Shown here: in pieces, positions 41,800 to 50,495 of the stretch | Position numbering within the stretch: position 1 is the stretch's first letter | How the letters are laid out: every line of letters begins with the position of its first letter | Source: Mucilaginibacter sp. MD40 | Lineage (GTDB): Bacteria > Bacteroidota > Bacteroidia > Sphingobacteriales > Sphingobacteriaceae | Direction: 5' to 3' | Length of the DNA: 64,000 nt | Assembly: GCF_002288635.1 (NCBI RefSeq) | Contig: NZ_NRSW01000001.1 | Span: forward strand, 2,218,802-2,282,801 | Made by a program: the position numbers and the translations under genes | The notes under the pieces: model-generated | Database searches by the model: none | Seen by the model: the letters and a program-made list of their open reading frames with translations, nothing else | Told to the model about the DNA's origin: nothing

Positions 41800-43249
41800 A
41801 AACTATTTTGGACAAACCGATACCGGCAGGGTACGCAGCAACAATGAAGATACTTTTGTTGCCCGCAGAATAATGCATGACAAGTTGGTGCTTGCCGCCG
41901 TAATTGATGGTGTCGGCGGATATAATGGCGGAGAGGTAGCTGCCGAAATTGCGCAGACTGTTTTTACGGAGCAGCTCAGTAGGCCCCAAACCAATATCAT
42001 TGAGGGGATGATTGAAGCTTTTAAGCAAGCCAGCCGGGATATAGCCGCGAAAAAAGCGGAAGATAAAGAGCTGGAAAGCATGGCCTGCGTAGCCACCATG
42101 GCCATTGCCGATATTGAGAATAACCGCTTTTATTACGCTCACGTAGGTGATACGCGTTTATACCTGCTGCGCGATCAGTCTTTAGTCAAAATATCCAAAG
42201 ACCACTCTTTTGTTGGCTTTTTGGAGGATAGCGGACGCTTGACAGAAGATGCCGCCATGAACCACCCTAAGCGTAACGAAATAAACAAAGCCTTAGGCTT
42301 CAGCAACCAGATAGAAACAGACGATAGCTTTGTTGAAACCGGTGAATCACCTTTCCTGCCCGGAGATATGCTGTTGCTTTGCAGTGATGGCCTTACCGAT
42401 CTGGTTGATAAAGAAGGCATCTTATCCATACTTACCTTAAACGCTTCGTTACAGGAAAAAGCACGCGAGCTGATAGCCGCTGCTAACAATAACGGTGGTC
42501 GGGATAACGTGACCGTTGTGCTGGTATATAACGATAAACCCCGGCATCAGCCTCAGGTGGTTGCGCCCATAACTAACCAGGTAAAGAAAGAAGAACCCGA
42601 GGAAAGCAAAGAAATAACCAACCAGGAAGATATAAAACCATCTACAACAAAACCCGAACCCGAGATGCGTAAAAGCGGAAACAGCGGTTTAACCGTGATA
42701 TTAGGGCTGCTATGCCTGTTGTTTTTAGGAAGTACCGTTTGGCTGTTCATGAAAGGGCAGCCTGCTGTAAAAGTGACAAAACCGGTTGCTGATACGGCAA
42801 AGCTGCGCAATAGCAACGAAGTTAAACTACAGGACGCTATAGATGCTTTTAAAGGAGACACCCTCGTTTTAACAGATACGGCTTTTAAGCAGCCGGTATT
42901 GTTAACCGATACTTTGCACATCGATCAGGATACGCTGTACCTTAAAACCAAAGGAAACTTTGTTTTACAGCGCGATACCGCCTATCATGGCCCTGCGCTG
43001 GCTTTGGGTGGCAAGGCAAAGGTTATTGTAATTGAAAACCTCAAGTTTAAAGATTTTGACGTGGCGGTTGAATTCGCCAATAATGGACTCTCGTTAGTCA
43101 ACGTACAGTTCAGCAATTGCCGTTTGCCGGTGCGTAATAACTATGTGTTTGCTCAGGATAAAAACATAACGGCCAGCTTCCCTATGATCATTACTAACAC
43201 CAATACTGCTAAACCTAAAACCACTGTAAAAGTAAATGGAAGCAGATAA
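41792..43249 (+). CDS. Membrane-anchored PP2C Ser/Thr phosphatase with beta-helix-like outer domain
   Basis: A 485-residue protein. Residues 1-245 are a PP2C phosphatase: GRVRSNNEDTF, VIDGVGGYNGGEVAA, HVGDTRLYLLRD, LLLCSDGLTDLVD and GGRDNVTVVLV supply all the metal-binding aspartates. A charged linker leads to a membrane helix (about 298-318, LTVILGLLCLLFLGSTVWLF). The outer part of about 165 residues has repeated short strands (GDTLVLTDTAFKQPVLLTDT, DTLYLKTKGNFVLQRDT, AKVIVIENLKFKDF, LSLVNVQFSNC) typical of right-handed beta-helix proteins, which bind sugars. It should reverse the two kinases' work; PstP in actinobacteria has the same neighbours. It overlaps the next gene by 14 bases. Confidence 0.92.
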   Translation: MAENYFGQTDTGRVRSNNEDTFVARRIMHDKLVLAAVIDGVGGYNGGEVAAEIAQTVFTEQLSRPQTNIIEGMIEAFKQASRDIAAKKAEDKELESMACVATMAIADIENNRFYYAHVGDTRLYLLRDQSLVKISKDHSFVGFLEDSGRLTEDAAMNHPKRNEINKALGFSNQIETDDSFVETGESPFLPGDMLLLCSDGLTDLVDKEGILSILTLNASLQEKARELIAAANNNGGRDNVTVVLVYNDKPRHQPQVVAPITNQVKKEEPEESKEITNQEDIKPSTTKPEPEMRKSGNSGLTVILGLLCLLFLGSTVWLFMKGQPAVKVTKPVADTAKLRNSNEVKLQDAIDAFKGDTLVLTDTAFKQPVLLTDTLHIDQDTLYLKTKGNFVLQRDTAYHGPALALGGKAKVIVIENLKFKDFDVAVEFANNGLSLVNVQFSNCRLPVRNNYVFAQDKNITASFPMIITNTNTAKPKTTVKVNGSR

Positions 43250-46200
43250 AGTGCAACAACCCGGCCGGTGGACCGAGCGCATTTTCATTGTACTGTTAAC
43301 GGCATTGTTTATATGCCTTTTCCTGCGTTTACATACCGTATTGCAAACCCGTTTTACTGATGTGGATAAGCGTTTGCAGGATGGCACCATGATCAATCTT
43401 AACGCAGGTGACCCGGCAGGCCAGCTTAAGCGATTGCTTACAAAAGGCTATTATTTTGAGGATAAAAAAGACATCGACCTCATCACCTCAACAGTTGCCA
43501 ACGCTACTGATAATCACTTGCAGATTGATAACATCGGCGAGTTGAATAAACGCAAGTATTTTATTATTGCGGATGATGCTTTTGCTCAGGGCGGCAAATC
43601 TTTCAAAAGCAGGGTAGAAGCTTCCCGGGCTTTACTGGGCTACACAGGTGCGGATTCATCGTTGTTTGTGAGCGAGAAAAGTAACCCCAAACAGGTGCCT
43701 CAAAGTACTGATCTCAACATGGGCAACGGAGTTGTCGCTGTAAATATCTTAAATAAACAGCAACCAGTTGGAGGCGTGTTGGTACGCCTGCAAATGGTAC
43801 TGCCCCAGGATAGCATTTACAATGATGAGGAGATAGAAGAGGTTAAACGGACGCGTGAGAACGGCAACGGCTTTACCAAGGCATTTACGCCTGATAGTGC
43901 CGGCCGGCCGCATCTGCAGGAACTAATTGCCTATGCCCGCACTAATGAGCAGGGTTTGGCGCAGTTTACGCATTTGCCAAACGGCAAGGCGTTTAAAGTG
44001 TTACCCCTGCAGCCCGGTTACCAGTTTGGTACATCGCAAGGGATACAGGAACTGGATGACGATGCCACTTTTACTTTTAACCAGCAGCCACATACAATAC
44101 GCTTATTCTCCACCCGCGACTTCAACATCCTTAAAAAGGAAAAATCGCTCAACATACGCACCGTTGATGATTTTAACCACTGGTTTTATATTATAGTCGG
44201 CAGCTTTTTGGGAGCTTTTCTGTTAGTACACATTGTATTGTCGATAGGTTTCAGAAACGCCGATCAACTGATCCTGCCGGTGATCATGACGTTAACCGGG
44301 TTATCATTTATTACCTTACTCAGCTTACAAGATCCGCTCCGCGACCGCTTCCTGGCTAAGGATATGCTCTTTTATTTAGGCATTGGTTTGGTTGCCATGC
44401 TGGTGATGCTGTTTTTTAATCTTCGCCGTTTTACACCGGATTCATGGGTGTACCGGATGCTGGTGTTTAAACAGAACCGCGCGGCAGCAAACGGTTGGCC
44501 CTGGGTTGCTTTAGCAGCAACCTTACTGGCGCTTACCATCAAGTTTGGTACAGGGCCAGAGGGTAGCGGTGTAAAGGTTAACTTATTCGGGTTCCAACCC
44601 AGCGAGATCGTGAAATATCTTATCATTTTGTTCTTGGCTGGTTTCTTTGCGGCTAACGAGAAACTCATTAGCGAATACACCAGTTGGAACAAACGCTGGC
44701 AGTTCTTCTCCTTCGCGCTGATAGCCATACTGATTACCTTGTTTCTATTTCTTATCCTGGGCGATCTTGGGCCGGCAATGGTGGTACTTTTTACCTTCAT
44801 CGTTTTGTTTTCCTTTTCGCGCGGCGATTTCATGTTCATGGCGATAGCCGTTGTGCTGTATGTGCTGGTAAGCTGGTTTGTAAAAAATGTTTGGCTTGCC
44901 GCGCTTATTACAGCTGCTGCGGTTTCGTTAATGATGCTTTTCAACCGCCGCTCGTTAAGCGAATCGGCCATTATGGTGCTGGTTATCATGGCGGCGTTTG
45001 TAACTATAGACCAGGTGCCTTTGTTAGGTAAGTTATTCCCTGGTCCGGTACAACGTCTGGTAGACCGTAAAGCCATTTGGCAGGATGCCTGGAATAACGA
45101 GGTTTATGGCGGCGACCAGGTAGCGAACGGGCTCTGGGCCATGTCCAGCGGTGGCGTTGCGGGGCAAGGCGTAGGTGAAGGCTTTGCCAAAACTATCCCG
45201 GAAGCGCATACCGACATGATACTGCCTTCCATGAGTGAAGAGTTCGGATGGGCGGGTATGACCTGTATTTTCATCCTCTTTCTGCTTTATTTGCACCGTT
45301 CCATCATCATAGGGCGGCGAACGGGCACGCCGTTCCTGTTTTATTTATGTGCAGGTATCGGTGTATCAACCTTTGTGCAGTTTTTGCTTATTGCGGGTGG
45401 CTCAACAGGGGCATTACCGTTATCCGGGGTGTCACTGCCGTTTGAAAGTTATGGCGGCTCATCTTTAGTGGCCAATTTACTGGCTTCAGGATTTTTGTTA
45501 TCCGCGTCAAAAGTGAGGGGTACGCCTGTGCAAATGAATTACATTTCGCAGCAGCAGGACAAAAATCTGGTTCCGGCACTCATGGCCGCCTTAAGTGGTG
45601 TGGTGCTGCTTTCGGTGAGCGTTTCAAGATATTCATTCAATAATAAAAAATGGGTGGTGAAGCCATCACTGGTGGCCGATAAAAGCGGCGCCCGGATGTT
45701 TAGTTACAACCCGCGTATCGCCATATTAATGAACCGCCTGGAGGCCGGTAACCTTTACGATCGCGATGGTGTGTTATTAGCAACAAGCGATCCTAATTTG
45801 GTGAAGCAACAACACCGTAAACTGGTGCTTGCCGGCGCGGCTGATTACAATATCGATTCGGCTATGCATAAGCGTTTGGACCGATATTATCCTTTTGATG
45901 ATAAAATGTTCTTTTGGATAGGCGATGCAAATACCGGCGTTTTCAACGGCAGCCCAAATGGTTATTTTGCGGAATATGAACATGCTGCTGAACTGCGCGG
46001 TTTCCAGATGCCTACCGAGAAATTCAACGTAACCGCGAACCGATACCGGGAAGACAGGTTCCTGGCAAGAGGCGTTAAGGAAATGACGGTTGTAAAGCGC
46101 GATTACAGCGCTATTGCGCCTTTATTGCTTGCAGGTATAAACAGCAAGGAAGTGGAAGATTTCAAAAAACGAAACCGCGATGTTAGGCTTACCATGGATG

Positions 46201-47306
46201 CACAACTGCAAACCGAGATACAAAACTCGATAGCGCAGGATACATCTTTGTTGGATAACCGTGTATCGGTAGTGGTAATGGAATCCAATACAGGGGATGT
46301 GCTTACATCGGCTACTTATCCGCTGCCGCCGGTGCATGATTGGGAAAAGCTGACCATGAGTTACGCCGACCAAAATCAACTTAGTGGATGGATGACCACA
46401 CAGGATCTTGGTTTTACCCTGGCTACGCAACCCGGCTCAACGGCTAAACTCGCAACTTCTATTGCATCGTTCAATAAATTGGGTATAGCTGCCGCTAACC
46501 GCAAGTTTAACGTGGCCAGCTATGAGCGTATCCGTACCAAAGGTTTGGAGCCTGACGAAACCGGTTTAATAACACTGGAGCGTGCCGTCGCAAAATCAAA
46601 TAACGTATACTTCATCAAACTGGCTAACGAGGAACATCTGCAGGAGGATATGGCAACGGTTTATTTAAAAACCGGTATGTTCTTACATGGCGTTGGTGGT
46701 TATTACTACGGTCGCGACAAAGAGAATGCGCAGCAGGAAGAAAAATGGCGCGAGCTTTGGCGCAAAACGGAGTTCAATACCAAGCCGCGTTATAATCCTA
46801 ACAATATTCGGAAAACAAGGGCCAAAGGTATCTCCGGTATGGCATGGGGCCAGGGCGAGTTAATTGCTACGCCTGCCGCTGTTGCACGCATGGCGGCCGG
46901 TGTTGCCAATAATGGCACTATGCCGCAAAACCGTTATGTGCTTAAGGTAAGCGATTCTGCAACGCAGGTAAAACCGGGCATTAAGCTGATGAATGATCCC
47001 CGTTACGCAGGGCTAATGCGACATTATATGATAGAGCAAAGTGCGCCGAAACAATATACACTGGGACTTGCAGTTGCCGGTAAAACCGGTACGCCGGAGC
47101 GTATCTGGAAAGGCGAACAAATAAACGATGGTTGGTATGTGTTTTTCGCGCCCAAAGGAAACGGAGCTGGTAACATGGTAGTTTGCGTAAGGATAGAATC
47201 TACCAAAGGATCGTCTGACGCGGTAAGGCTGGCAGGGCGTCATGTTATACCTTTTCTAAAGGAAAAAGGCTACATTAAAAGCATTACAGACCAAACAACT
47301 GAATAA
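43236..47306 (+). CDS. SEDS glycosyltransferase (RodA/FtsW) fused to class B penicillin-binding protein
   Basis: A 1356-residue bifunctional cell-wall synthase. An N-terminal helix (about 15-37) and an outer domain (to about 310) precede the SEDS domain (about 315-765), which keeps its signatures: FQPSE at 453-457, GDLGPAMVV from 509, QVANGLWAMSSGG from 628, EAHTDM with Asp660 at the proposed catalytic site, and SLPFESYGGSS from 733. A new membrane helix near 780-800 starts the class B PBP: NPRIAILMNRL...NLYDRDGVLLA, then the transpeptidase with Ser1068-x-x-Lys1071 (GSTAK), SNN at 1121-1123 and KTG at 1283-1285. All three penicillin-binding motifs are intact. In model bacteria these are separate proteins that pair; here both reactions, glycan polymerisation and crosslinking, are on one chain. 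Confidence 0.95.
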   Translation: MEADKVQQPGRWTERIFIVLLTALFICLFLRLHTVLQTRFTDVDKRLQDGTMINLNAGDPAGQLKRLLTKGYYFEDKKDIDLITSTVANATDNHLQIDNIGELNKRKYFIIADDAFAQGGKSFKSRVEASRALLGYTGADSSLFVSEKSNPKQVPQSTDLNMGNGVVAVNILNKQQPVGGVLVRLQMVLPQDSIYNDEEIEEVKRTRENGNGFTKAFTPDSAGRPHLQELIAYARTNEQGLAQFTHLPNGKAFKVLPLQPGYQFGTSQGIQELDDDATFTFNQQPHTIRLFSTRDFNILKKEKSLNIRTVDDFNHWFYIIVGSFLGAFLLVHIVLSIGFRNADQLILPVIMTLTGLSFITLLSLQDPLRDRFLAKDMLFYLGIGLVAMLVMLFFNLRRFTPDSWVYRMLVFKQNRAAANGWPWVALAATLLALTIKFGTGPEGSGVKVNLFGFQPSEIVKYLIILFLAGFFAANEKLISEYTSWNKRWQFFSFALIAILITLFLFLILGDLGPAMVVLFTFIVLFSFSRGDFMFMAIAVVLYVLVSWFVKNVWLAALITAAAVSLMMLFNRRSLSESAIMVLVIMAAFVTIDQVPLLGKLFPGPVQRLVDRKAIWQDAWNNEVYGGDQVANGLWAMSSGGVAGQGVGEGFAKTIPEAHTDMILPSMSEEFGWAGMTCIFILFLLYLHRSIIIGRRTGTPFLFYLCAGIGVSTFVQFLLIAGGSTGALPLSGVSLPFESYGGSSLVANLLASGFLLSASKVRGTPVQMNYISQQQDKNLVPALMAALSGVVLLSVSVSRYSFNNKKWVVKPSLVADKSGARMFSYNPRIAILMNRLEAGNLYDRDGVLLATSDPNLVKQQHRKLVLAGAADYNIDSAMHKRLDRYYPFDDKMFFWIGDANTGVFNGSPNGYFAEYEHAAELRGFQMPTEKFNVTANRYREDRFLARGVKEMTVVKRDYSAIAPLLLAGINSKEVEDFKKRNRDVRLTMDAQLQTEIQNSIAQDTSLLDNRVSVVVMESNTGDVLTSATYPLPPVHDWEKLTMSYADQNQLSGWMTTQDLGFTLATQPGSTAKLATSIASFNKLGIAAANRKFNVASYERIRTKGLEPDETGLITLERAVAKSNNVYFIKLANEEHLQEDMATVYLKTGMFLHGVGGYYYGRDKENAQQEEKWRELWRKTEFNTKPRYNPNNIRKTRAKGISGMAWGQGELIATPAAVARMAAGVANNGTMPQNRYVLKVSDSATQVKPGIKLMNDPRYAGLMRHYMIEQSAPKQYTLGLAVAGKTGTPERIWKGEQINDGWYVFFAPKGNGAGNMVVCVRIESTKGSSDAVRLAGRHVIPFLKEKGYIKSITDQTTE

Positions 47307-47319
47307 TGCGTTGGTTTAT

Positions 47320-47335
47320 GGTATAGTGCTATACC
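47320..47335. repeat. Inverted repeat between the SEDS-PBP and FHA genes
   Basis: GGTATAG-TG-CTATACC is a perfect seven-base-pair inverted repeat 13 bases after the SEDS-PBP stop, without a T run. It may be an mRNA hairpin or an operator for the FHA-kinase pair. The 151-base gap here is the widest in the 3' half of the cluster, so an internal promoter is possible. Confidence 0.4.
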
Positions 47336-47457
47336 GTATGCCAGTGCGGGGCTTAAGAACGTTATAAACAACATTAAGTCATAATTATTTGAGAGATACT
47401 TTTTAGATTAGGGTCAGTTAAGCACTAAAATTTAGGTAGAATACTTTACTGGATAGG

Positions 47458-48249
47458 ATGTTCAATTTTTTTAAAAACGATAAGGCGGATAGACCGTCTG
47501 ATGTTAAGGGTATACGATATGAACTGCTGCAATTCATTAAACAGGAATTGCAAAAAGCGGAAGGTGGTGAAGGTGGCAACATCCGCGGCCTTAACCTGTA
47601 TATTAATGCCCCAGCGGCAGATAAATCGCTTTACGAAGCCGCGGTGCATACCGAAGAACCGGAAGTTTTTAAAGACGAGGTACAGCGTATTGCTGATGAT
47701 TATGCAGTAAACCTGCCTCAAAACTGGCAGTTGGACGTAATATTTGACGAGGAATTACCGGCAGAAGCGGTGCCCGCGAGGAACATTGATGCCGCATTTT
47801 TTATAAAAACCGGCAGTAATTTTATTAAGCAATCTGCCTCGGCATATATCCGGGTTTTGGGTGGGGAAACTGAACAGAAAGAATATCATATACAATCCGG
47901 TAAAGACAAGATCAATATCGGCAGGGATAAAAAAGCGCAGGCCGATGACGGCTTTTTTCGTACCAACCACATCGCTTTCCCGAGTGATGGTGCCGATGAG
48001 GCAAACAAATATGTAAGTCGCCAGCATGCTCACATAGAATGGAGCGATGAGGCAGGCAAATTCTATATCTACGCGGATGAAGGTGGTATCCCGCCGAGAA
48101 ATAAGATAAAGATCCGTTCAGAAAAAAGTGAGGATGTGATCAAACTAAGCTCTACCCACATTGGGCATCAATTGCAGGAAGGCGACCAGATCATTTTAGG
48201 GCAGTCGGCGGTTTTGGAGTTCAGCTATCAACCAACAGGCCATGAGTAA
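47458..48249 (+). CDS. FHA domain protein
   Basis: A 263-residue cytoplasmic protein. The C-terminal third is an FHA phosphothreonine-binding domain with INIGRD (Gly155-Arg156) and the YVSRQHAHIE motif (Ser187, Arg188, His190), all needed for phosphopeptide binding. The N-terminal 110 residues (ELLQFIKQELQKAEGGEGGNIRGL..., ending NWQLDVIFDEELP) recall in length and plan the N-terminal DUF3662 part of mycobacterial FhaA, although I cannot confirm homology. Its last eight bases overlap the start of the second kinase. It probably links phosphorylated kinase or SEDS-PBP to other wall proteins. Confidence 0.9.
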   Translation: MFNFFKNDKADRPSDVKGIRYELLQFIKQELQKAEGGEGGNIRGLNLYINAPAADKSLYEAAVHTEEPEVFKDEVQRIADDYAVNLPQNWQLDVIFDEELPAEAVPARNIDAAFFIKTGSNFIKQSASAYIRVLGGETEQKEYHIQSGKDKINIGRDKKAQADDGFFRTNHIAFPSDGADEANKYVSRQHAHIEWSDEAGKFYIYADEGGIPPRNKIKIRSEKSEDVIKLSSTHIGHQLQEGDQIILGQSAVLEFSYQPTGHE

Positions 48250-49645
48250 AGTATTTACCATAACCGAAGGATTAGAGAACCTGGGTGCATTGCGCACAGG
48301 CGGACAGGGATCGGTATACAAAGGCCGGCGCATGGGGCCTATGATCACCGCCGTAAAGATATTGCCTACACCCGTTTACGCCGAAAACACTGAGGATCGC
48401 AACTATCGCAACTTTATTAACGAAGTGGGCAAACTGCAGAAGGTAAACGAGGTGCCTAATCCCAATGTGGTAAAGATATTAAGTTCGGGTATTACCGAGA
48501 GTGGATCGCTGCCATACATTGAGATGGAGTACATTGATGGCCCTGATCTGTGCGACCTGCTCCAACCACCTAATGATCGTGTTTTTACCATTAAAGAAAC
48601 GATAAGGCTGGCATACCAGTTGGCAGGCGCTTTGGCCCATTGCCATAAAATAGGTATCAAACACGGCGATGTTAAAAGCAATAACGTTAAGTACAATGCC
48701 CAAACAGGTAATTATGTACTGATAGATTTTGGCTTAGCCATCCTTACCGATGAGGAGCGCCGTACCAGCATAAGGCATGCCGGGGCTATAGAATTTATGG
48801 CACCGGAGCAAACTGATGGCCAGATGCTGCCGCAATCTGATGTGTATGCTTACGGTATCATCTTGTACGAAATGCTTACCGGCAGCGTTCCATTTCCGCT
48901 TACAGGCAATAGTGAAACCGCCCGTAATAATGTGCGGATGGCGCACCTGGAATCACCGGTACCCGACCTGCGCATTATGCGCCAGAACAACCTGCCCCGC
49001 ACCTGGACCGAAGAAAAGCGCGACCAGGAAATGCAGTTGCCTCACTGGTTGTTAACCATCATAAACAAATGCTTGCAAAAAGACCCTGCACAACGCTACA
49101 CAAGTGGAGTTGAATTGCTGGACGCTGTTATTGAGGCTAATTTTTCCGGTGACAATAAAAGTAGTAACGCTGCTGTACTTGCCGAAAATGAACGCCTAAG
49201 AAAACTGGTTGAGCAGTTTGAAAAAGAAGATGCCGAAAAGAACCGGCAACTGGCCGCTCTACAAACACTTGCGAAAGAAACAGGCGCGCATTTCAATGGC
49301 AATAAAGGCGTATATGAGCGTAATAGGGCTACTATCATTATGCCTAAGAATACACTTGGTGCCATCATAACTGTGGGGCTAATATTTGTTGCTATATCCC
49401 TGTACGCTTTCTTTAGAAGCCCTGCAAGTACTGGTAATGTAGTTTATGTACCCGCCACTAACTACTTGCGGCCGCCTTATATACCCAGGCAATATAATTA
49501 CGATAGCGTGGCCCGTGCCAAACATGCCGCGCTGCTTGCTGCCAAAAAAAGGGTTTGGAAACCTAAAAAGGTATTGGCCGATTCGGTTAGTGTAGCGCCA
49601 CCGGTTAAGAAGAAAAAGCGCAAAAAATTCCTGGGGATATTCTAA
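48242..49645 (+). CDS. Membrane Ser/Thr protein kinase (Hanks type), second copy
   Basis: A 467-residue paralogue of the kinase at 39255 with the same plan: Gly loop GGQGSVYKG, catalytic loop HGDVKSNN at 141-148 (again non-RD), DFGLA, FMAPEQ; a coiled coil of about 40 residues (LAENERLRKLVEQFEKEDAEK...), a membrane helix at about 371-392 (LGAIITVGLIFVAISLYAFF), and an outer or tail segment of about 75 residues ending in a basic run (KKKKRKKFLGIF). The tail differs fully from that of the first kinase, so the two may sense different things. It overlaps the FHA gene by eight bases, and ends the cluster. Confidence 0.93.
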   Translation: MSKVFTITEGLENLGALRTGGQGSVYKGRRMGPMITAVKILPTPVYAENTEDRNYRNFINEVGKLQKVNEVPNPNVVKILSSGITESGSLPYIEMEYIDGPDLCDLLQPPNDRVFTIKETIRLAYQLAGALAHCHKIGIKHGDVKSNNVKYNAQTGNYVLIDFGLAILTDEERRTSIRHAGAIEFMAPEQTDGQMLPQSDVYAYGIILYEMLTGSVPFPLTGNSETARNNVRMAHLESPVPDLRIMRQNNLPRTWTEEKRDQEMQLPHWLLTIINKCLQKDPAQRYTSGVELLDAVIEANFSGDNKSSNAAVLAENERLRKLVEQFEKEDAEKNRQLAALQTLAKETGAHFNGNKGVYERNRATIIMPKNTLGAIITVGLIFVAISLYAFFRSPASTGNVVYVPATNYLRPPYIPRQYNYDSVARAKHAALLAAKKRVWKPKKVLADSVSVAPPVKKKKRKKFLGIF

Positions 49646-49660
49646 CATATTCACTTGAAG

Positions 49661-50416
49661 ATGAGAACGCTGTTTTTGTCATGTTTGCTTTTGGTTGGTT
49701 TCAGTTGCTTTGCGCAGCGTAACCCTTTCAAGGTGCTGGCTATTTATGAGAACGGCGGTCACCATGTCGAGTATTCCAAAAGAGCAAAGACCTGGTTGAA
49801 TGGGCTTGCTGCAAAGAGAGGCTTTACCGTTGATTATATCCAAAACACCGATATCATTGATTCCGCATATCTCAGCAATTACCAATTATTTATCCAGTTA
49901 GACTATCCGCCTTATGGCTGGAAGGATAAAGCGGTAAAGGCCTTTGAAGAGTATATCAGCAACGGCAGGGGAGGATGGATAGGCTTTCACCACGCGACGC
50001 TGCTGGGTGAGTTTGACGGCTTCCCGATGTGGGATTGGTTTTACCACTTTATGGGCGATATTCGGTTTAAAGATTACATCGCTACTTTTGCCTCCGGCGA
50101 AGTAAAGGTGGAGGACAGGCAACACCCGGTAATGCGCGGCATCCCCGGCAAATTTCTGATCAAACAGGAGGAATGGTATACGTACGATAAAAGCCCGCGT
50201 CCAAATGTAAGGGTGTTGGCCAGTGTTGATGAAAACACCTACCAGCCCAACGGTAATATCAAAATGGGCGACCACCCGGTGGTATGGACAAACCCAAAGT
50301 ATAAAGCCCGAAACGTTTACATTTTTATGGGGCACTCACCGAAGCTGTTTGATAATCCGGCTTACACCAAATTGTTCACCAATGCGATATTTTGGGCAGC
50401 CGGTGTTAAGCAGTAA
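49661..50416 (+). CDS. Exported ThuA domain protein (trehalose-utilisation-like)
   Basis: The product is 251 residues from ATG 49661; a TTG two codons upstream also opens the frame but ATG is preferred. A signal peptide (MRTLFLSCLLLVGFSCFAQ) precedes a ThuA domain, a glutamine-amidotransferase-like fold: FKVLAIYENGGHHVEYS, GRGGWIGFHHATL, EEWYTYDKSPRPNVRVLASVDE, HPVVWTNPKYKARNVYIFMGH. ThuA proteins take part in disaccharide oxidation or isomerisation (for example 3-keto-trehalose in rhizobia), so this one may serve the keto-sugar pathway at 2425-18746. It lies 15 bases after the kinase and may share its transcript. Confidence 0.87.
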   Translation: MRTLFLSCLLLVGFSCFAQRNPFKVLAIYENGGHHVEYSKRAKTWLNGLAAKRGFTVDYIQNTDIIDSAYLSNYQLFIQLDYPPYGWKDKAVKAFEEYISNGRGGWIGFHHATLLGEFDGFPMWDWFYHFMGDIRFKDYIATFASGEVKVEDRQHPVMRGIPGKFLIKQEEWYTYDKSPRPNVRVLASVDENTYQPNGNIKMGDHPVVWTNPKYKARNVYIFMGHSPKLFDNPAYTKLFTNAIFWAAGVKQ

Positions 50417-50495
50417 TTATTAAGTGCAAAGCCTTTCCTTAACGATGGTTTAAGTATATCTTCAGACTTTCCGTCTATAGACTTTGGACCTATAT

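Noticed and set aside
43236..43249. 14-base overlap of the phosphatase and SEDS-PBP genes as a frameshift or fusion
   Set aside because: The upstream frame ends in a proper stop and the downstream start gives a normal membrane N-terminus; this is an ordinary coupled overlap.
44372..45076. 234-codon open frame on the minus strand within the SEDS-PBP gene
   Set aside because: Low-complexity translation opposite a strongly supported gene with all motifs; it is a shadow of codon bias.
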